64,000 nucleotides of DNA from Polyangiaceae bacterium (GCA_016719945.1 JADJYE010000002.1:1-64000), one strand, 5' to 3'. Shown: positions 34,899 to 47,530, counted from the first letter of the stretch. A program made the numbers and translations. The notes: a model not told the origin generated them from the letters alone.

Positions 34899-37800
34899 CG
34901 GTTGCTCCCTGCTTCCGCTCGCCTCGGCGGGCCGAGCGGCGAGACGTACGGCTTGCCGCCGGCGGCAGCCGCTGCGTGCGCGTCGTACCGCTCGAGCACG
35001 ACGCGCTTGGTGCGGTACTCGCCGTGCTGCCGAACGTCGGCGCGTTCGAGCACGTCGAAGGTACCGAGGATGTACTCGGCGTCGTCGCGCGAGATGCCGT
35101 AGAGATGGAAGAAGGCCGCGTCGAGCTCGGCCTGGAGCACGAAGCGTCGCTCGGGATTCCAAATGTACGGCGGGCCGTCGTCGCCGCAGTCGCTGGCGAA
35201 GGGCTGCAGGTCCCACGCGGTGTAGGTGAGCTCGAGGATGCGAGGGAGCATCCAGTCGAGAGTGCTCTGAGCGCCCGCCCACGGCATTGGCGTATTCGGA
35301 GCGCTGGGGCCGAGGACAGGGAGCTGCTTCAGTACGTGGGCTTTCAGATGCAGGCCGCCGACCTTCTGACGAGCAGCGTAGTCCAACACCAATGCGCATA
35401 GCGCTGCGTAGAGGAAGGCTACCGTGCGGGGCTGCACGGACGGCATCGCCAGTAGAAAAGTATCGCCGGTGGCGCTTCTCGGAAGGATGGCTGGTACCAG
35501 TGTTCTGACACTCGCACGAGCGTCCGTGACATCTCGCCAGCCGAGCACCCAGTTGCGGCTCCACACCTCATCGAGGCGAGCGTCCGCCTCCCGCCCATCC
35601 ACCCAATAGAACGGCAATACTGCGTACCGCGGGTCGGCGAGCTGCTCGACACTTGGGGGGGGCAGACGATGCGGGCGCTCGCCTGCCGCCGCAGCCTCGT
35701 AGGTACCGCTACGATGCGTATAGATGTAGGCCATCTTGGCCTCGTAGAGTGGCACCATCACCTGGGCATCCTTCACGAAACGATTGCCCTCCAAAGTCCA
35801 TCCTGCGTGCGCCAGCTCTCCTCGCGTGCGAAACCACTCAGCGTCCTCAGCCATGTGCCAGAGACGCGTTCGGATCACGAGGCCCCATGGGTTGCCGTCA
35901 GGATCGCCCTCTCGCAAAAGCACTCCTGCGCGACGATAGATGTTGACGGCGATCATCGCGTCCCGCTTCGTGCGGAAGATCGGGCAGGTGCCGGTGTTCG
36001 GGTTGATCGTGGCGATGTCCTCAGCGGTCAGCGCGAAATGCCGTTGCGGGTCATCGAGGTCGCCAACCGCCTGCCCTTGGAACATGAAATCCGCCGCATC
36101 GACGACGCCGTCTTTCCCGGCGAGGGTCGTGAGCGCGAACCGGAGCATGTGACCCTTGCCCGCAGTGAAGAAGCCTTCGTTTTCGAACTCCCACATCGCG
36201 CGGAGCGCTCGGTCCCGCATGATCGCCTGGAAGTAGTCCTTCGTCGTGTCGTCGGTCGCGATGCCACTGGGCACGATGAAACCGGCACGTCCTCTTGGAC
36301 CCAGCACCTGCCAGTTGTGCTCAGCGAAGAGCGCGTAGGTGTTCACGTCGCCCTTGCCGCACAGCGGGTATCGACCGGACGCTCGAACGAAATGGCTCGT
36401 GCCCTGCGCAACGCGACTCTCCCGGCTCCAGTCGTTCCATAGTTCGGGATTCCGAACTGGAAGCTCCGCGATGAGCTTCTTGCGTTCAGCGGCGTTCAGC
36501 GCCTTGGCGATGGCGTCATCGCGCGACGCGAAGAACTCCTGCTCCTGTAGCTTCACGCGCTCCCACGGAGGGTTGCCCAGCACGACGTCGAAGCCGCCAC
36601 GCGCGAACACCGTGGGGAACGCAAGCTCCCAGTGGAAAAGCCCGTAGTCGCGCGCGATCCTCTCCGTCGTCTCGACGAGCAGTTTCGCGGGGGCGGTCTT
36701 GCCATCTCGCAGTGCGCGCCACACCGCCGTCGTCGGCGCAGCCTCGGTCAGCGGCCCGGCCTTCTCCTTCGGCCACACGAACGCCGCGCACCATGCGTCG
36801 TGCACGAGCTTCGCGTGCTTCCACGGCTCGGAGGCGAGCAGCGCGCTCCAGCGCCGCTCCTTCTCCGAGACATCGGTCGCCGTGGTGTCGGGTGCCGCGT
36901 CCAACGCCTCCACCGCATCTCGCACGCCCTGCGGGGCCGCGGGCGTGCCCAGCGTTAGCACCTCCTGGCCTACGCGCTCGGACTTGTTCCGCTTCTTGAG
37001 CGACGTCGCCACCTTCTTGTCGTCGCCTTCGAGGGGTGCCCACGCCTCGTCCGGCACCTCATCGCCCATCACGGCTCGAGTCGTCCCGAGCAGGGCGTTG
37101 CCTTCGCGGATGTGCGCATCGAGGAAGGTGAGCGGCAAGCCGGGATCGACGGCCTCCATCCACAGTGCGACCTTGCACAACTCGACGGCGAGCGGGTTCA
37201 GGTCAACGCCGTAGATGCAGCGGCCCACGACCTGACGAAGCGCGTGGCGGTAGTCGTCGGGCGTAGGCGTGCCGTTCGATTGCAGACGCGCGACACGCTC
37301 GGCGATGCGGCGCGCAGCAGCGAGGAGGAAGTGCCCTGAGCCGCACGCCGGGTCGACAACGGCGAGCTCGAGCAGCGCCTTGGCCGGGGCGCTCGGGCTT
37401 CGCGCGATGGTGTTGCCGATCACCGGGTCGAGCGCCGACTTGAGGAGGATCTCCACCCAAGCTGTCGGGGGTGTAGTAACTGCCCGAGGTCTTGCGAGCG
37501 TTGCCGCGGCTCTCGTCGGCACCGGCAAAGCTGAAGGTCCGCCCGTCTTGCGTGATCTGCGGGACCAGCTCGAGGAGGCCCTCGTAGACGTAGCCCAGCT
37601 CGTCGGCTCCCATGTCGCGCCAGTTCACGCGCGACAGGCCGTTCGGCTCCTTCAGCCAACAGAGCTTGAAGATGGCGCCGAGCAGCGCACGGTTGTCGAC
37701 GCTCGCCGCATCGAGGTGGGAGCACTGCGAGGGCGCGAAGAGGCCGCCCAGTGCCGGCAGGCCCAGCGCGAGCTCTCCTGCAGACAGCCCGCGAAACACG

Positions 37801-38906
37801 ATCTTCAGCGCTTCCCAGAGGTCGGCGTGGCGATCGTGGGCCGCGCGGCGTGACGAACGATCGCGAAGGCGCTTCACGCTGTAGCCGAGGGTGTAGCGCT
37901 CCTCGGCATCCTTGGCCGTCCCCTTGGGGTGCAAGAGTCCCCGCTCCTCGATGGCGAGCAGGAAAATCAACCGATACGCGAGGCGAAGCAGCTCGCCGAA
38001 GTAGGCATTCTTGCTGAGCGTGCCGTCGTGGAGCGCCTTTCGCAGCGCCTGGTTCGACGGGTGCGCGAGGAAGCCCTGGCCGAGCGCGAGGATCGCCTCC
38101 TCGAAGCCACCGCGCAGGCGATCGCGGGCCCGCGTCCCCTCTTCACGCGCCGAGGCGCGCCAGGTCTCCAGCGCGCAGCTCGCGGGCTCCTGGTTGGCGC
38201 GGCCGAAACGGGACCGATGGAGCACCAGCCACGTCGCGGCGAAGTCGGGGTACAGGCCCTCGGTGAAGATGCGCGCGAGGTCGATCTCGATCCACGCGGG
38301 GCGCGTGAGGCTCGCGTTGTCGCGAACGATGCGCAGCGACAGGCCGTCGGAGCAAAGGCCCCACAGGGCGTCCTTCGAGACGTTCAAGAACTCCTGCACG
38401 AGACCGAAGGCGCTGCGCTTCCGGTGCTCGTCGCCAAAGTGCGCATGGGGCTCATCGAGCGCGCTCTTCTTGCTGGAGCGCTCGCTTGGCGCTGCGACGG
38501 TGACGACGGGTACACGCCCGGCGCTGTCGATGGCGGTGAGCGGGAAGGACTGCTCGCCGAGAGCGAACGGTTGCTCTCGCTCCACGAGGTCGCCAAAGGC
38601 CAGCGCCTCGCGTAGAAGTGAGAGGACGACGCGACGAGACAGCGCATCGGGCTCGGCCTTCGCCTTGCGTCCTGCTTCGAACTCGGCCCAATGCGCCTGG
38701 GCGATGCGCCACGAGCGCCCGATCTCGTCGCGCAGCTCGATGCCCTTGGGCACGCCGTAGTCAGCGGGATCCTGCTGAGGCGCCTTGAGCTGGGCGGCGC
38801 GTGACAGCCAGTCCGCCGCGAGTAAGCCGCCCTCGATGGAGATGGCGTCGAAGGCAAGCTCCGCGGCCCGGGCCCCAGGAGAAGAATGGGCGGAACGTCG
38901 TGCCAT
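34895..38906 (-). pseudogene. Large N6-adenine methylase-like protein, single frameshift
   Basis: The reading runs MARRSAHSSPGARAAEL ... TSGSYYTPDSL in one frame. It continues VEILLKSALDPVI in the next because of one extra G near 37455-37461. Joined, it gives about 1336 residues. An N-terminal domain (FLNVSKDALWGLCSDGLSLR) precedes a gamma-class methylase with SAM motif I (DPACGSGHFLLAAARR), YGVDLNPLAVELCK and the catalytic NPPW (FDVVLGNPPWERV). A target-recognition-like C-terminus follows (NTGTCPIFRTKRDAM). The type matches DISARM DrmMI/Eco57I-like enzymes. It starts 3 nt after the SNF2 gene and overlaps the NTPase gene by 4 nt. If the shift is real, no full-length enzyme is made; a sequence error is quite possible. 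Confidence 0.7.
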
Positions 38907-38909
38907 CGA

Positions 38910-41729
38910 TCAGCCCACCTTCGGGAGTAGGACGAAGACGCCGATCAGGTCGGGCCCGGGCAGGGCTTCGACCTGCGCGCTTCGCTCTCGGGTCTCGGCC
39001 TTCTCGTCACGGTAGGCAGCGGCGCGAACGCGCAAGTGATCATCGAGGAGGGCGTCGGCGCGCTCCTTTGCGAAGGCCTCCAGCTCGTTCGTTCGATCAC
39101 CGAGCAGCGCGAGCGCCTTGGCGGCCTCGCGTTCTCGCACATGAGGTGGAACGTCGGCCGACGGCGGCGCGTTGAGGAGGGCAAGGGCGTCGGCGCCCCG
39201 AAGATGACCCGTCTGCCCTGCCCACGCGAGGCCCGTGGCCTCCTCGACGAGCAGCGTGCTGTCGCGGCGGCCTCGGCGGATGACGAGCTGGTGGCGCAGC
39301 CGCAAGAGGGCCAGCGTCGTGCGCGTGGTCACCGCATCCGACACCCAGCAACCGACGCGGCCGAGCACCGAGGGAAAGCTGAGGTCAGCCTCGCCGTTCA
39401 AGCTGCGTTCGAGGAGCGTCTCGGCGAGCACCGCAACCAGCGGATGGCTCCGCTGCACCGCCCGATACGGCGGCGGCGCGGGGTAGCGGAAGTCGATGCG
39501 CAAGGTTCCGGTCAGGCCCTGGGCTTCGAGACGCTCGCGCACCTCTTCGGGCAGCGACGCCGTGGGCGCCTTGAAGCCGCGCCGCAGTTCTTCGAGGCCT
39601 GCACCGAAGCGCGTCAGCGCACGATCGGTGAAGCGCTTGACGTCGTCGCGCCCACCGATCGCCGCGAGGCTCTTGTTCCACTCGGGCAGAACGTCTTCGG
39701 GCTTGAGGCGGCGCTGCGCGAAGATGGTGCGGTTCGCCTTGGCCTTCTCCTCGGCGACCGCCCAGCCCTCCTCGAAGAGCTGGAGCTGCCTCATGTCGCT
39801 CTGTGCGGTCTCCCGTCCCTTGCGTCGCAGCAGCACGCCCTTCAGCAGCGCCTGCGTGAGCGTGTGCCCTTCGTCTGGGACAGGGACAGGCACGCCGAGC
39901 TCTTTGCGGATGCGCTCGGCCTTGCGGAGGATCACCTCGAGCACGGCGCCGTCGACCGGGTTGTTGATGCCGTACATCAAGGTGGCGCGAACCGTGGGGC
40001 TGGTCTGGCCGAAGCGATCGACGCGGCCTTCGCGCTGCTCGTGGCGCGTGGGGTTCCACGACAGGTCGTAGTGGACAACCGCGTCAAAGGACTCCTGCAG
40101 GTTGATGCCTTCGGACAGGCAGTCGGTGGCGACGAGTACTCGGGGCCCCTCGATCTCGCCGAGCTTCGCGATGCGTGCCTCGCGCTCCTCTGCCGGAAGC
40201 TCACCAGTGATCACCTCGACCGTGGCATCAGGGAGGCGCTTCCGGAGGTGCTTGCCGAGGTAGTGCGCGGTGGTGATGTAGCGGCAGAAGATGACCGGGT
40301 GGTAGGCGTGGTCCTTCTCGTTGAGCAACTCGACGACGTGGTCTGACACGACCTTGAGCTTTGGGTCGCCCGCTTGACCGGCGAGCTTCTCTGCCTGCGC
40401 CACGAGCGCGGCCAGCGCCGGGTCGTCGGTCGCCGCAGGCGGCTCGACATCATCTTCGACGAGGCTGTCGGCGTCGCCATCGAAGAGACGGTCGAGCAGC
40501 TCGCCGCGCTCGTCAGGCGACAGTTCCTCGCCCGCGCGCGTGCGCAGGGCGAGGACGGCGGCCATCGGGCTCGACGCAGCGCAACGCAGCAGCGCGAGCG
40601 TGCCCCAGAAGTTCATCCGCTGCGCAGCGGCGTTGTTCTCGTCGCCCGCGACGATCTCCGCGCAATAGTCGAGCACGGCGTTGAAGAAGGCCTCCCACTC
40701 GCCCGTGAGCTTGTAGGTGAGCTCGCGGGTCTCGCGTTTGGGGAACAGGCCCGACTCCTGCCACTCGGCGATGTCGACACGACGCCGTTGCACGAAGTGA
40801 TTGCCGAGGCGCTCGCGCAGCCGGTCGCGCTCCTTCTTGTTGTCCTTCTCGGTTGCGGCTTGCAGCCCCTCGAAGCTGCGGTCGAGGAGACCGAGCAGGC
40901 GGTAGAAGGCGGTGTCGTCGCCGCTATGCGGGGTGGCCGTGAGCAACACCATGTGGCGCTCGGCCGAGTCAGCCAACGCTCGCAGCAGGTCGTAGCGCTG
41001 GTGGTGGCCTTGCCCGTTGCCGACGCAAGCATGCGCCTCGTCGACGATCACGAAGCCCGGGCAGTGGTGAAGGAAGTGCGCGCGGCGCTCCTGGCTCTTG
41101 ATGTAGTCGAGGCTGACGACGGTGTGCGGGTGGACCTGGAAGAGGCTCATGCCCGGCGGGATGGCGCGCTCCAGCCGCTTGGCGCTCGATGCAGTGACGG
41201 CTAAGGCTTGCAGGTTGAAGCGCGCATCGAGCTCGGTGACCCACTGCTCGACGAGGTGGGGTGGGCACAGCACGACGCTCCGTTCGATGTCGCCGCGATC
41301 GAGCATCTCGCGAAGGATGAGCGCGGCCTCGATGGTCTTGCCGACACCGACGTCGTCGGCGATGAGCAGTCGCACCGGGTCGAGCTTGAGCGCCATGAGT
41401 AGCGGCACGAGCTGGTAGGCGCGCGGCTCGACGGCGATCTGTCCGAAGCTGCGGAAGGGGCCGGCCCCCCGGCGCATGGACAACAGCAGCGCGTCGCGCA
41501 GCAGGAGCGCAGCGTCGTGGCCGCCGAGTTGTTTCACGTCAGGCACCGGAAAGCGCGCCTCACGCACGGCCTGCGGCTCGAGGGGCAGGTAGATGAGAGT
41601 CTGATCCTCTTCGGAGCCGGAGATGGGGCGCACCCGCAACGTCTCGGCGGTGCTGCCGGCGAGGACCATCCATTCGCGTCCGCGCGCGGACACGAGGGTG
41701 CCGGGGCTGAATGCTGCTGCCTGGGTCAT
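38910..41729 (-). CDS. SNF2-family helicase (DrmD-like)
   Basis: A 939-residue Swi2/Snf2 ATPase. Motif I is ADDVGVGKTIEAALI, motif II is FVIVDEAHAC, motif III is MVLLTATPHSGDD. The helicase C-terminal half has VLVATDCLSEGINLQ and motif VI (HEQREGRVDRFGQ). The long C-terminal extension is not recognised. Such enzymes occur in class 1 DISARM (DrmD) and in related helicase-methylase clusters, where they are thought to translocate on DNA. The start ATG has AGGGAG six bases upstream and overlaps the stop of the preceding helicase (ATGA at 41726-41729). Intact. Confidence 0.85.
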   Translation of the reverse strand: MTQAAAFSPGTLVSARGREWMVLAGSTAETLRVRPISGSEEDQTLIYLPLEPQAVREARFPVPDVKQLGGHDAALLLRDALLLSMRRGAGPFRSFGQIAVEPRAYQLVPLLMALKLDPVRLLIADDVGVGKTIEAALILREMLDRGDIERSVVLCPPHLVEQWVTELDARFNLQALAVTASSAKRLERAIPPGMSLFQVHPHTVVSLDYIKSQERRAHFLHHCPGFVIVDEAHACVGNGQGHHQRYDLLRALADSAERHMVLLTATPHSGDDTAFYRLLGLLDRSFEGLQAATEKDNKKERDRLRERLGNHFVQRRRVDIAEWQESGLFPKRETRELTYKLTGEWEAFFNAVLDYCAEIVAGDENNAAAQRMNFWGTLALLRCAASSPMAAVLALRTRAGEELSPDERGELLDRLFDGDADSLVEDDVEPPAATDDPALAALVAQAEKLAGQAGDPKLKVVSDHVVELLNEKDHAYHPVIFCRYITTAHYLGKHLRKRLPDATVEVITGELPAEEREARIAKLGEIEGPRVLVATDCLSEGINLQESFDAVVHYDLSWNPTRHEQREGRVDRFGQTSPTVRATLMYGINNPVDGAVLEVILRKAERIRKELGVPVPVPDEGHTLTQALLKGVLLRRKGRETAQSDMRQLQLFEEGWAVAEEKAKANRTIFAQRRLKPEDVLPEWNKSLAAIGGRDDVKRFTDRALTRFGAGLEELRRGFKAPTASLPEEVRERLEAQGLTGTLRIDFRYPAPPPYRAVQRSHPLVAVLAETLLERSLNGEADLSFPSVLGRVGCWVSDAVTTRTTLALLRLRHQLVIRRGRRDSTLLVEEATGLAWAGQTGHLRGADALALLNAPPSADVPPHVREREAAKALALLGDRTNELEAFAKERADALLDDHLRVRAAAYRDEKAETRERSAQVEALPGPDLIGVFVLLPKVG

Positions 41730-44700
41730 GCCGTTCTCCCTAAGACCCTCACCAGACGCTCGAAGGCCCCCGGCCAGGTCGAACGCTCCTCGAAGCGAAT
41801 GACCTCGAAGCCGAGGTCGTCGAGGCGCGCGAGCACCTCCGAAGATGCTGCGTCCTGGAGAGCGACGACGTAGTGCCGCCGCCAGACGAGGGAGATGCAC
41901 GTGCCATCGACGTCAAGCGGCTCGGAGTCGGCCGGCGGCACGCCGCGCGCGGTCGCCTCCTTCAGCCACTCCGACGCGCTGTCGGATGAAGCGGTCGCGA
42001 AGGCAGGCGGCGGCGCTGTCACCGCACTCCGCACGCGGGCAGCCGCGAGGCGCAGCAGCATCGCGCGCACACCTTCGTCGCGGCGGTCGATGAGCTCGTG
42101 GTCAGGCTGGTTGTAGTAGGACATCAAGCAGCGGTAGCAGGCCGCGACGCATGCCGTGTTCGGCTGGTCGACGAGCTGGTTCGGGTCGCTCGGCAGCGAG
42201 GCGTCGTCCGCGAGGTCGAAGTGCATGACCTGCAGGGCCTTGCGCGCGACCGCAGCCAGGCTCGCGGGCTCGGCGACAAGGCGCGCCAGCACGCCCGCGC
42301 CGCCTTCGGTCGCCTCGTAGCAGAGGAAGCCGTTGCGCACGTCGCGCGTGGGCATGGGTTCGGCGAGGATCTCGCCCTCCTCGAGCTGGAAGACGGCCTC
42401 GATGCCACGCAGGAGCGCGTGCTGCAGGGTGGTGATGCTGGTCTCGGTCAGCGACTCGTCGAGAGGCGTGAAGAGCAGCGCGTTCTTGTGGTCCTGCACG
42501 CTGGGGACGATCCACTGCCGAGGCGACGCTGTCGGATCCTTGTCGTCCTGGGGCTCATCGCTCGCCCAGTAGCCCGAGACCGGATCGATCTTGAAGCCGA
42601 GCGTCTTCTTGTCCGCGCGGCGGCGAAGGCCCTTGTTGAGCCGGGTGATCTCGGCGCCGGGCCCGTAGGCCAGGCGCATGAGGTCGCCGTTGGTGTCGAT
42701 GACCGTCGCGTTGCGCACGTCGAGCTCGTGGTCCCGCTGCGCCCACCGGAAGGTGGTTTGCAGATCGAAGCCTTGCCGGCGTCGCTCTTCGTCGTTCGCG
42801 GTGATGCGCTCTGCCTGCTTCGTCGCGACGTTCTCGATTCGGTAGACGTTGTTCACGATCTCGGCGGTCCCGAGCGAGGCACCGCACGCATGGCACATCG
42901 AGGTCTGATCGTCGAAGTGCCCAGCGCCGCACTCGACGCAGATCTTCACGGACTTCGTCGGCAACTGCACGTCGGGCGTGGCGGCGTCGCGCTGGCCGAG
43001 CGACAGGAGCGCCCGCACGACGCGATACGCGCGGCCCTCGTGGTAGACGAGGCTGTTCGGCCCGAACTCGGAGAGGGCGAGGAAGCGCGGGCGTTGGAGG
43101 TAGGTCTGCTTGCCCCGTCCATCGCTGGTCGCGGGCACGTACGCCATGAGCGGCAGTCGCGGGAAGTTGTAGCCAGGCAGGAAGCCCTCGGTCGCGAGGT
43201 AGCGGTAGGTGTAGAAGTCGCTCGACAGGCTGTTCGTACCGCGTTGGAGCAGGTTGAGCTGATCGATGGCCTGCGCGTGGCGCACCTGGGCGGCGCGCTT
43301 TTCGGCGTAGGGCGCGGCGTAGTCATCCATCGTGCGGCGCGCGGCGTCCCGTTGCTCCTCCGCCGCCGCGAAGAGGTCGCGCCACCGGCCAAAGGCCTTG
43401 CTGAAGCGATCGACGGCGGTGGCCGCGACCGACGCGGCGTAGGGTTCGCGCCCTGTGTACCAAGGAGCGTTCTCTGGCGAGAGCTCATCGGCGATGAGGT
43501 CGAGCACGCGCTCGATGCGTTCGATGGCACGGATCCGCACGCGTTCTTCACGCATCGCCGACAAGAGGTCCTCGCGTAGGGGCCGCTGCGGCTCCGCGAG
43601 CACGAGCAACTCGGCGATGCTCGCGTCGAGCGGAGCCTCGACACACGAGAGCCAGACCGCCTGCAAGTGACTGTCGACGAGGTCACGGTTGGCGAGGTCG
43701 AGCAGCGGGGCCTTCACCTCGCCATGCACCATCGCGCGCGGGTCGCGGAAGAAGTACTGATCGTGAGGGCTCTGCGACGATGCGTACGTCAAGACCAGTG
43801 CGGCCTGCCCGCTGCGCCCGGCGCGACCGCTGCGCTGCGCGTAGTTCGCCGGGGTCGGCGGCACGTTGCGCATGTGCACGACGTTGAGCGCCGAGATGTC
43901 GACGCCAAGCTCCATCGTGGGTGAACAGAACAGCACAGGGAGGAAGCGGTTCGCCTCGCCAATCTCGCGAAGGCGAGCGTCCTCGGTGGTGAGCTCGGCG
44001 CGCTCCTTCTCGCCGTAGCGAAAGCGCTTCTCGCGAATGGCGCGCCGCTCGCCGTCGACCTGAGCCGTGTGTTCGCGCGCCTCGAAGCCGAACAGCGGAT
44101 GGACCTGGTCGCCGAGCATCGACGCGAGGTTGCCGTAGAGGTCGCGGAAGAAGGCGTTCTCTGTCGACGAGCGGTCGCCTTCGTCAGGCTCACCAAGTCG
44201 AAACAGCACCGCGGCGTCGTTCAGGCGCCAGCCCGGCTGATCGAAGGGCGTGTTCTCTTGGGACACGAGACCATGAACGGCCGCTGCCCGCAGCAAGTCA
44301 CCGATCAGCGTGTCCAGCTCCTTCGACTTGAGATTGCGCGCAGCGCCGTTGCCGTTCCACAGGCGGCTCTCTCGCAGCGTCCTTCCGAGCGCGCTGCGTG
44401 AACCGCCACGCACGATGAGGTCCTTGTCGCGCAGGCGTTCTCTTTGCGCGTCGGTGCAGCGACCATGAGCCAGCGCTCCACGCGGCTTCTCGTCAGCGCC
44501 GAAGCCCCAGGGCGTGCGAATGCGGCTGTGCGCCCGCGCGACCATCTGCTCGAGGACGGTTGCGTCGAGCACCTGGCTCTTGATCGCCATCCACTTGCGC
44601 AGGTGGTCGAGTAGCTCGCGGTAGAGGTTGGAGCGCACCTCGGGGGTCGCGTGCTTCAGCAGGGGATGGGCGCTCTCGAACTCCTCTTGGTCCGAGGCGA

Positions 44701-47016
44701 GGGCATCGAGCCCCTGGTACTCGACGCGAACCAACCCGAGCTGCTCCAAGTTCGGGTTCGTGTAGCGCCAGCCTCGACGTTGGTCGTACCAGACACGGTA
44801 GGCGAGGACTTGTCGGAGCGTGCTCTCGGCCTCTTGTAGGTTGAAGCCCTTGAGGTTCGGCTCTTGCAGCCACTCGGCGCGAACATCTTGCGCAATGCGG
44901 TCGAAGCCGAGTGCCCGCTGTGCGGCGACGCCGAGCTCGTCGCTGCGCAGCCCCTGCGGCCCCGCCGTTCGGAGCGCCCCGAGGAAGCCCGCGCGGATGA
45001 GGCTGACGAAGAGGAAGTCGTTGAAGTGCCCCGCCTGGAACGCCGCGTCCTGGCGGTTGTCGGTGAAGCCCAGGAGCTTGCGCGTGAAGACGTCGAGCCC
45101 GGACTGCGCACCGTGCATCCAGCGCAGCACGCTGGCGACGAGCACCGTCGTCGCGGAGCTGCGGCCTTCGGCCGAGAGGGACGCGAGGCGGGTGCGGTCG
45201 CGCGCGGAGCCGCCCTGCGTGTGGCCGCAGCGGAGGCAGAAACGAAACTTGCCGGGGATGAACCAGACGCGGGCGCCCGAGCCGATGTGGCCATCGGCGG
45301 CGACGTGCAGCGTCGAGGGACGCGCGCCGCGGTAGTAGGGCTTCAGCCGCGGGTTGCCGCCCCGTCGTACTCGATCCAGTTCTCGGGGAAGTCCTCGTCG
45401 CGATCGTTGAACGTGAAGTCGGCGTCACCAAGCGGATGAAGGGTGACGAAACCGAACTCCTCAAGCCCGTCGCCAGCATCTGTGGGCTGCTCGTCGTCCT
45501 CCGTCGTCGGAGGTGCATCGTCGATGCTACGCGGAAGTGCCTTCCTCACTCCGTCCTCATCGACGAGGCGAACGGGATGGTACTCGTGCCCGCACTCGCG
45601 GCAGAAGTGCACCGGATAGAGGCGCTTCTCAGGCTGTTTCGGGAGGTACTGCTGCCCGTCAACCGTGACGGTGCGCTGACCGGCGGGCTCGAGCGTGGAG
45701 AAGGCGTGCCCCGCGCCGGAGATGAACTGATGCAGCTTGAACGCGAAGAAGCTGCGCGCGCTCGACTGCTCGTCGTGAGTGCGATCCTTCTCGGGCACGC
45801 TCGAAATCAGGAGCAGGTCTCGGAGCGCAGCTCTGCACGCCGCTTCGGAGCGACCAGACGCTGCGGCCAGCGCGGAGACGGCCTCGGTCACGGTCATCGG
45901 TCGCGCACGAACCCATCGTTGATCGACCTCGGAGAACGTGACGCCGAGGCGGGTCTCGACCCAGATCGACAGCGGATGTTTCGACAGCTCAGCGTTGGTG
46001 ATGGCCTTCGGGATGCCTGCATCGATGGCCGCGCCAAGAGCGGGCGTCACCGAGTCCGAACTCGCCGACGGGTCGGTGATCCGCTCGAGCGTCTCGACGA
46101 TGACGTTGCTCTCGGGAATGGACGCCGCGAACAACTTGGAGGCGACACGCGCTACGACGCGGCTCTTGTCCTCGAGCGAGCCCTCGCTCGCCATGGTCGC
46201 CGAGGTGCCGATGCACTGAAGTTTCTCGGGGCTCAGACGCTCACGCACGCGGCGCACGAGCAGGGCGACATCGGCGCCCTGGCGACCGCGATAGGTATGC
46301 AGCTCGTCCAGGACGAGGAAACGCAGGCCGACGCAGTTGTCGATGACGCGCCGGTCGACTTCGTCCTGCCTCGTCATGAGCAGCTCGAGCATCATGAAGT
46401 TCGTGAGCAGGATGTCGGGCGGGTTGTCGGCGATACGCTTGCGCTCCTCCGCGTCTTCTTGCCCCGTGTACCGGGCGAAGGTGATCGGCGGCGCCCCGGC
46501 GACGTTCCCGACGAACTTGCCCAGCTCCTCGAGCTGCGAGTTCGCGAGCGCGTTCATCGGGTAGATGATGATCGCGCGCGTCCGTGCTTGGCCGCTCCTG
46601 CGCTTTTCGACCAGCACCCGATGGACGATCGGGATGAAGAAGCAGAGCGACTTGCCTGAGCCTGTGCCGGTCGTGACGACGTAGCTCTCGCCAGCCTCGG
46701 CGAGCGCGATCGCCTGCTCCTGGTGCTTGTAGAGGGAGAGCGGAGTGCCCTTCGTTTGGAAGATGTCTGCGCACCTTGGATCGAGAGCGCCTTGAGCCAC
46801 GAGGCTCTTGATGTCGGTCGTCCGCTTGTAGCTCGGGTTGATCTGGATGAGCGGCTCGGGCCAGTAGCGCTCCTCTGCGTAGATCGCTTCGACCTGTGCC
46901 TTGATGTCGGGCGCGTAGATCGCCGTGAACGAGGTGGCGAAGTGCTTGTACTCGTCGATGACGGAGTCGCGGAGCGCAAAGATGTCGAGCGCCGGGCTCG
47001 CGGGAGCGGTGTTCAT
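41726..47016 (-). pseudogene. DEAD/DEAH helicase with DUF1998-type C-terminus, single frameshift
   Basis: First gene of the operon, reading about 1760 residues across one frameshift near 45360: one frame ends ENWIEYDGAATRG*, the next continues GGNPRLKPYYRGARPSTL. The N-terminal part has Walker A (TTGTGSGKSLCFF), DELH (RFLVLDELHTYRG) and GTSATM. The second half has motif VI (QRSGRAGRSGQAAL), Cys pairs (CVECGAGHFDDQTSMCHACG) and the DUF1998/MZB signature (CVAACYRCLMSYYNQ). The architecture is that of DruE of Druantia or a fused DrmA-DrmB. A missing base in a G-rich run explains the shift and could be an error. Start ATG 47016. Confidence 0.75.
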
Positions 47017-47530
47017 CGGTCACCGCCTTCGGCGTGCTGCCCCCCTAGCCGCGAGCGGTCACGACCCGCAGAACAACATGAGCCTCCGCTCCATTCTCTG
47101 TACTTGCGGGCCGACGGATCGCAGTCCAAGCGAGCGAGGCCTTGCGCTACGCAGGAGCTCCACAGCTCGGCGCTCGTCGACTCGGTTCCTTGGCGTGAGT
47201 TCATCGCGGCAGGGCAGTGTCCCTCGGTCCGGGCGTCGGCAACAAGACTGATGAGTCAAGGTGCCCATCGGTGTCTACGCAACCGCTGCGCGCTAGGGTC
47301 TGCGCCTCCTGCCTTCCACCGATCGGACGTTTTCGGCGCCCTGTGCCAGTTCGCAGGCTCTTCATCATCGTGCAACGCGCCAGGCAGCATTCGGGGTCGC
47401 CTTGCGGGCGCGCCGCCCGTGGGCCCGGCCACGGTTGGGCGACAAGGCTCGGTTCTGTCGATTCCGGAACGGCTTGCCCGGAGCCGGACGGGGGGGGCGA
47501 GAGCACTGGGGACACTGCCGCGCCCGTGGA

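Noticed and set aside
29198..47016. Standard class 1 DISARM locus
   Set aside because: There is no DrmC-type phospholipase-D gene, the DrmA/DrmB-like parts are one long protein, and the operon continues into a STAND NTPase and Septu genes.
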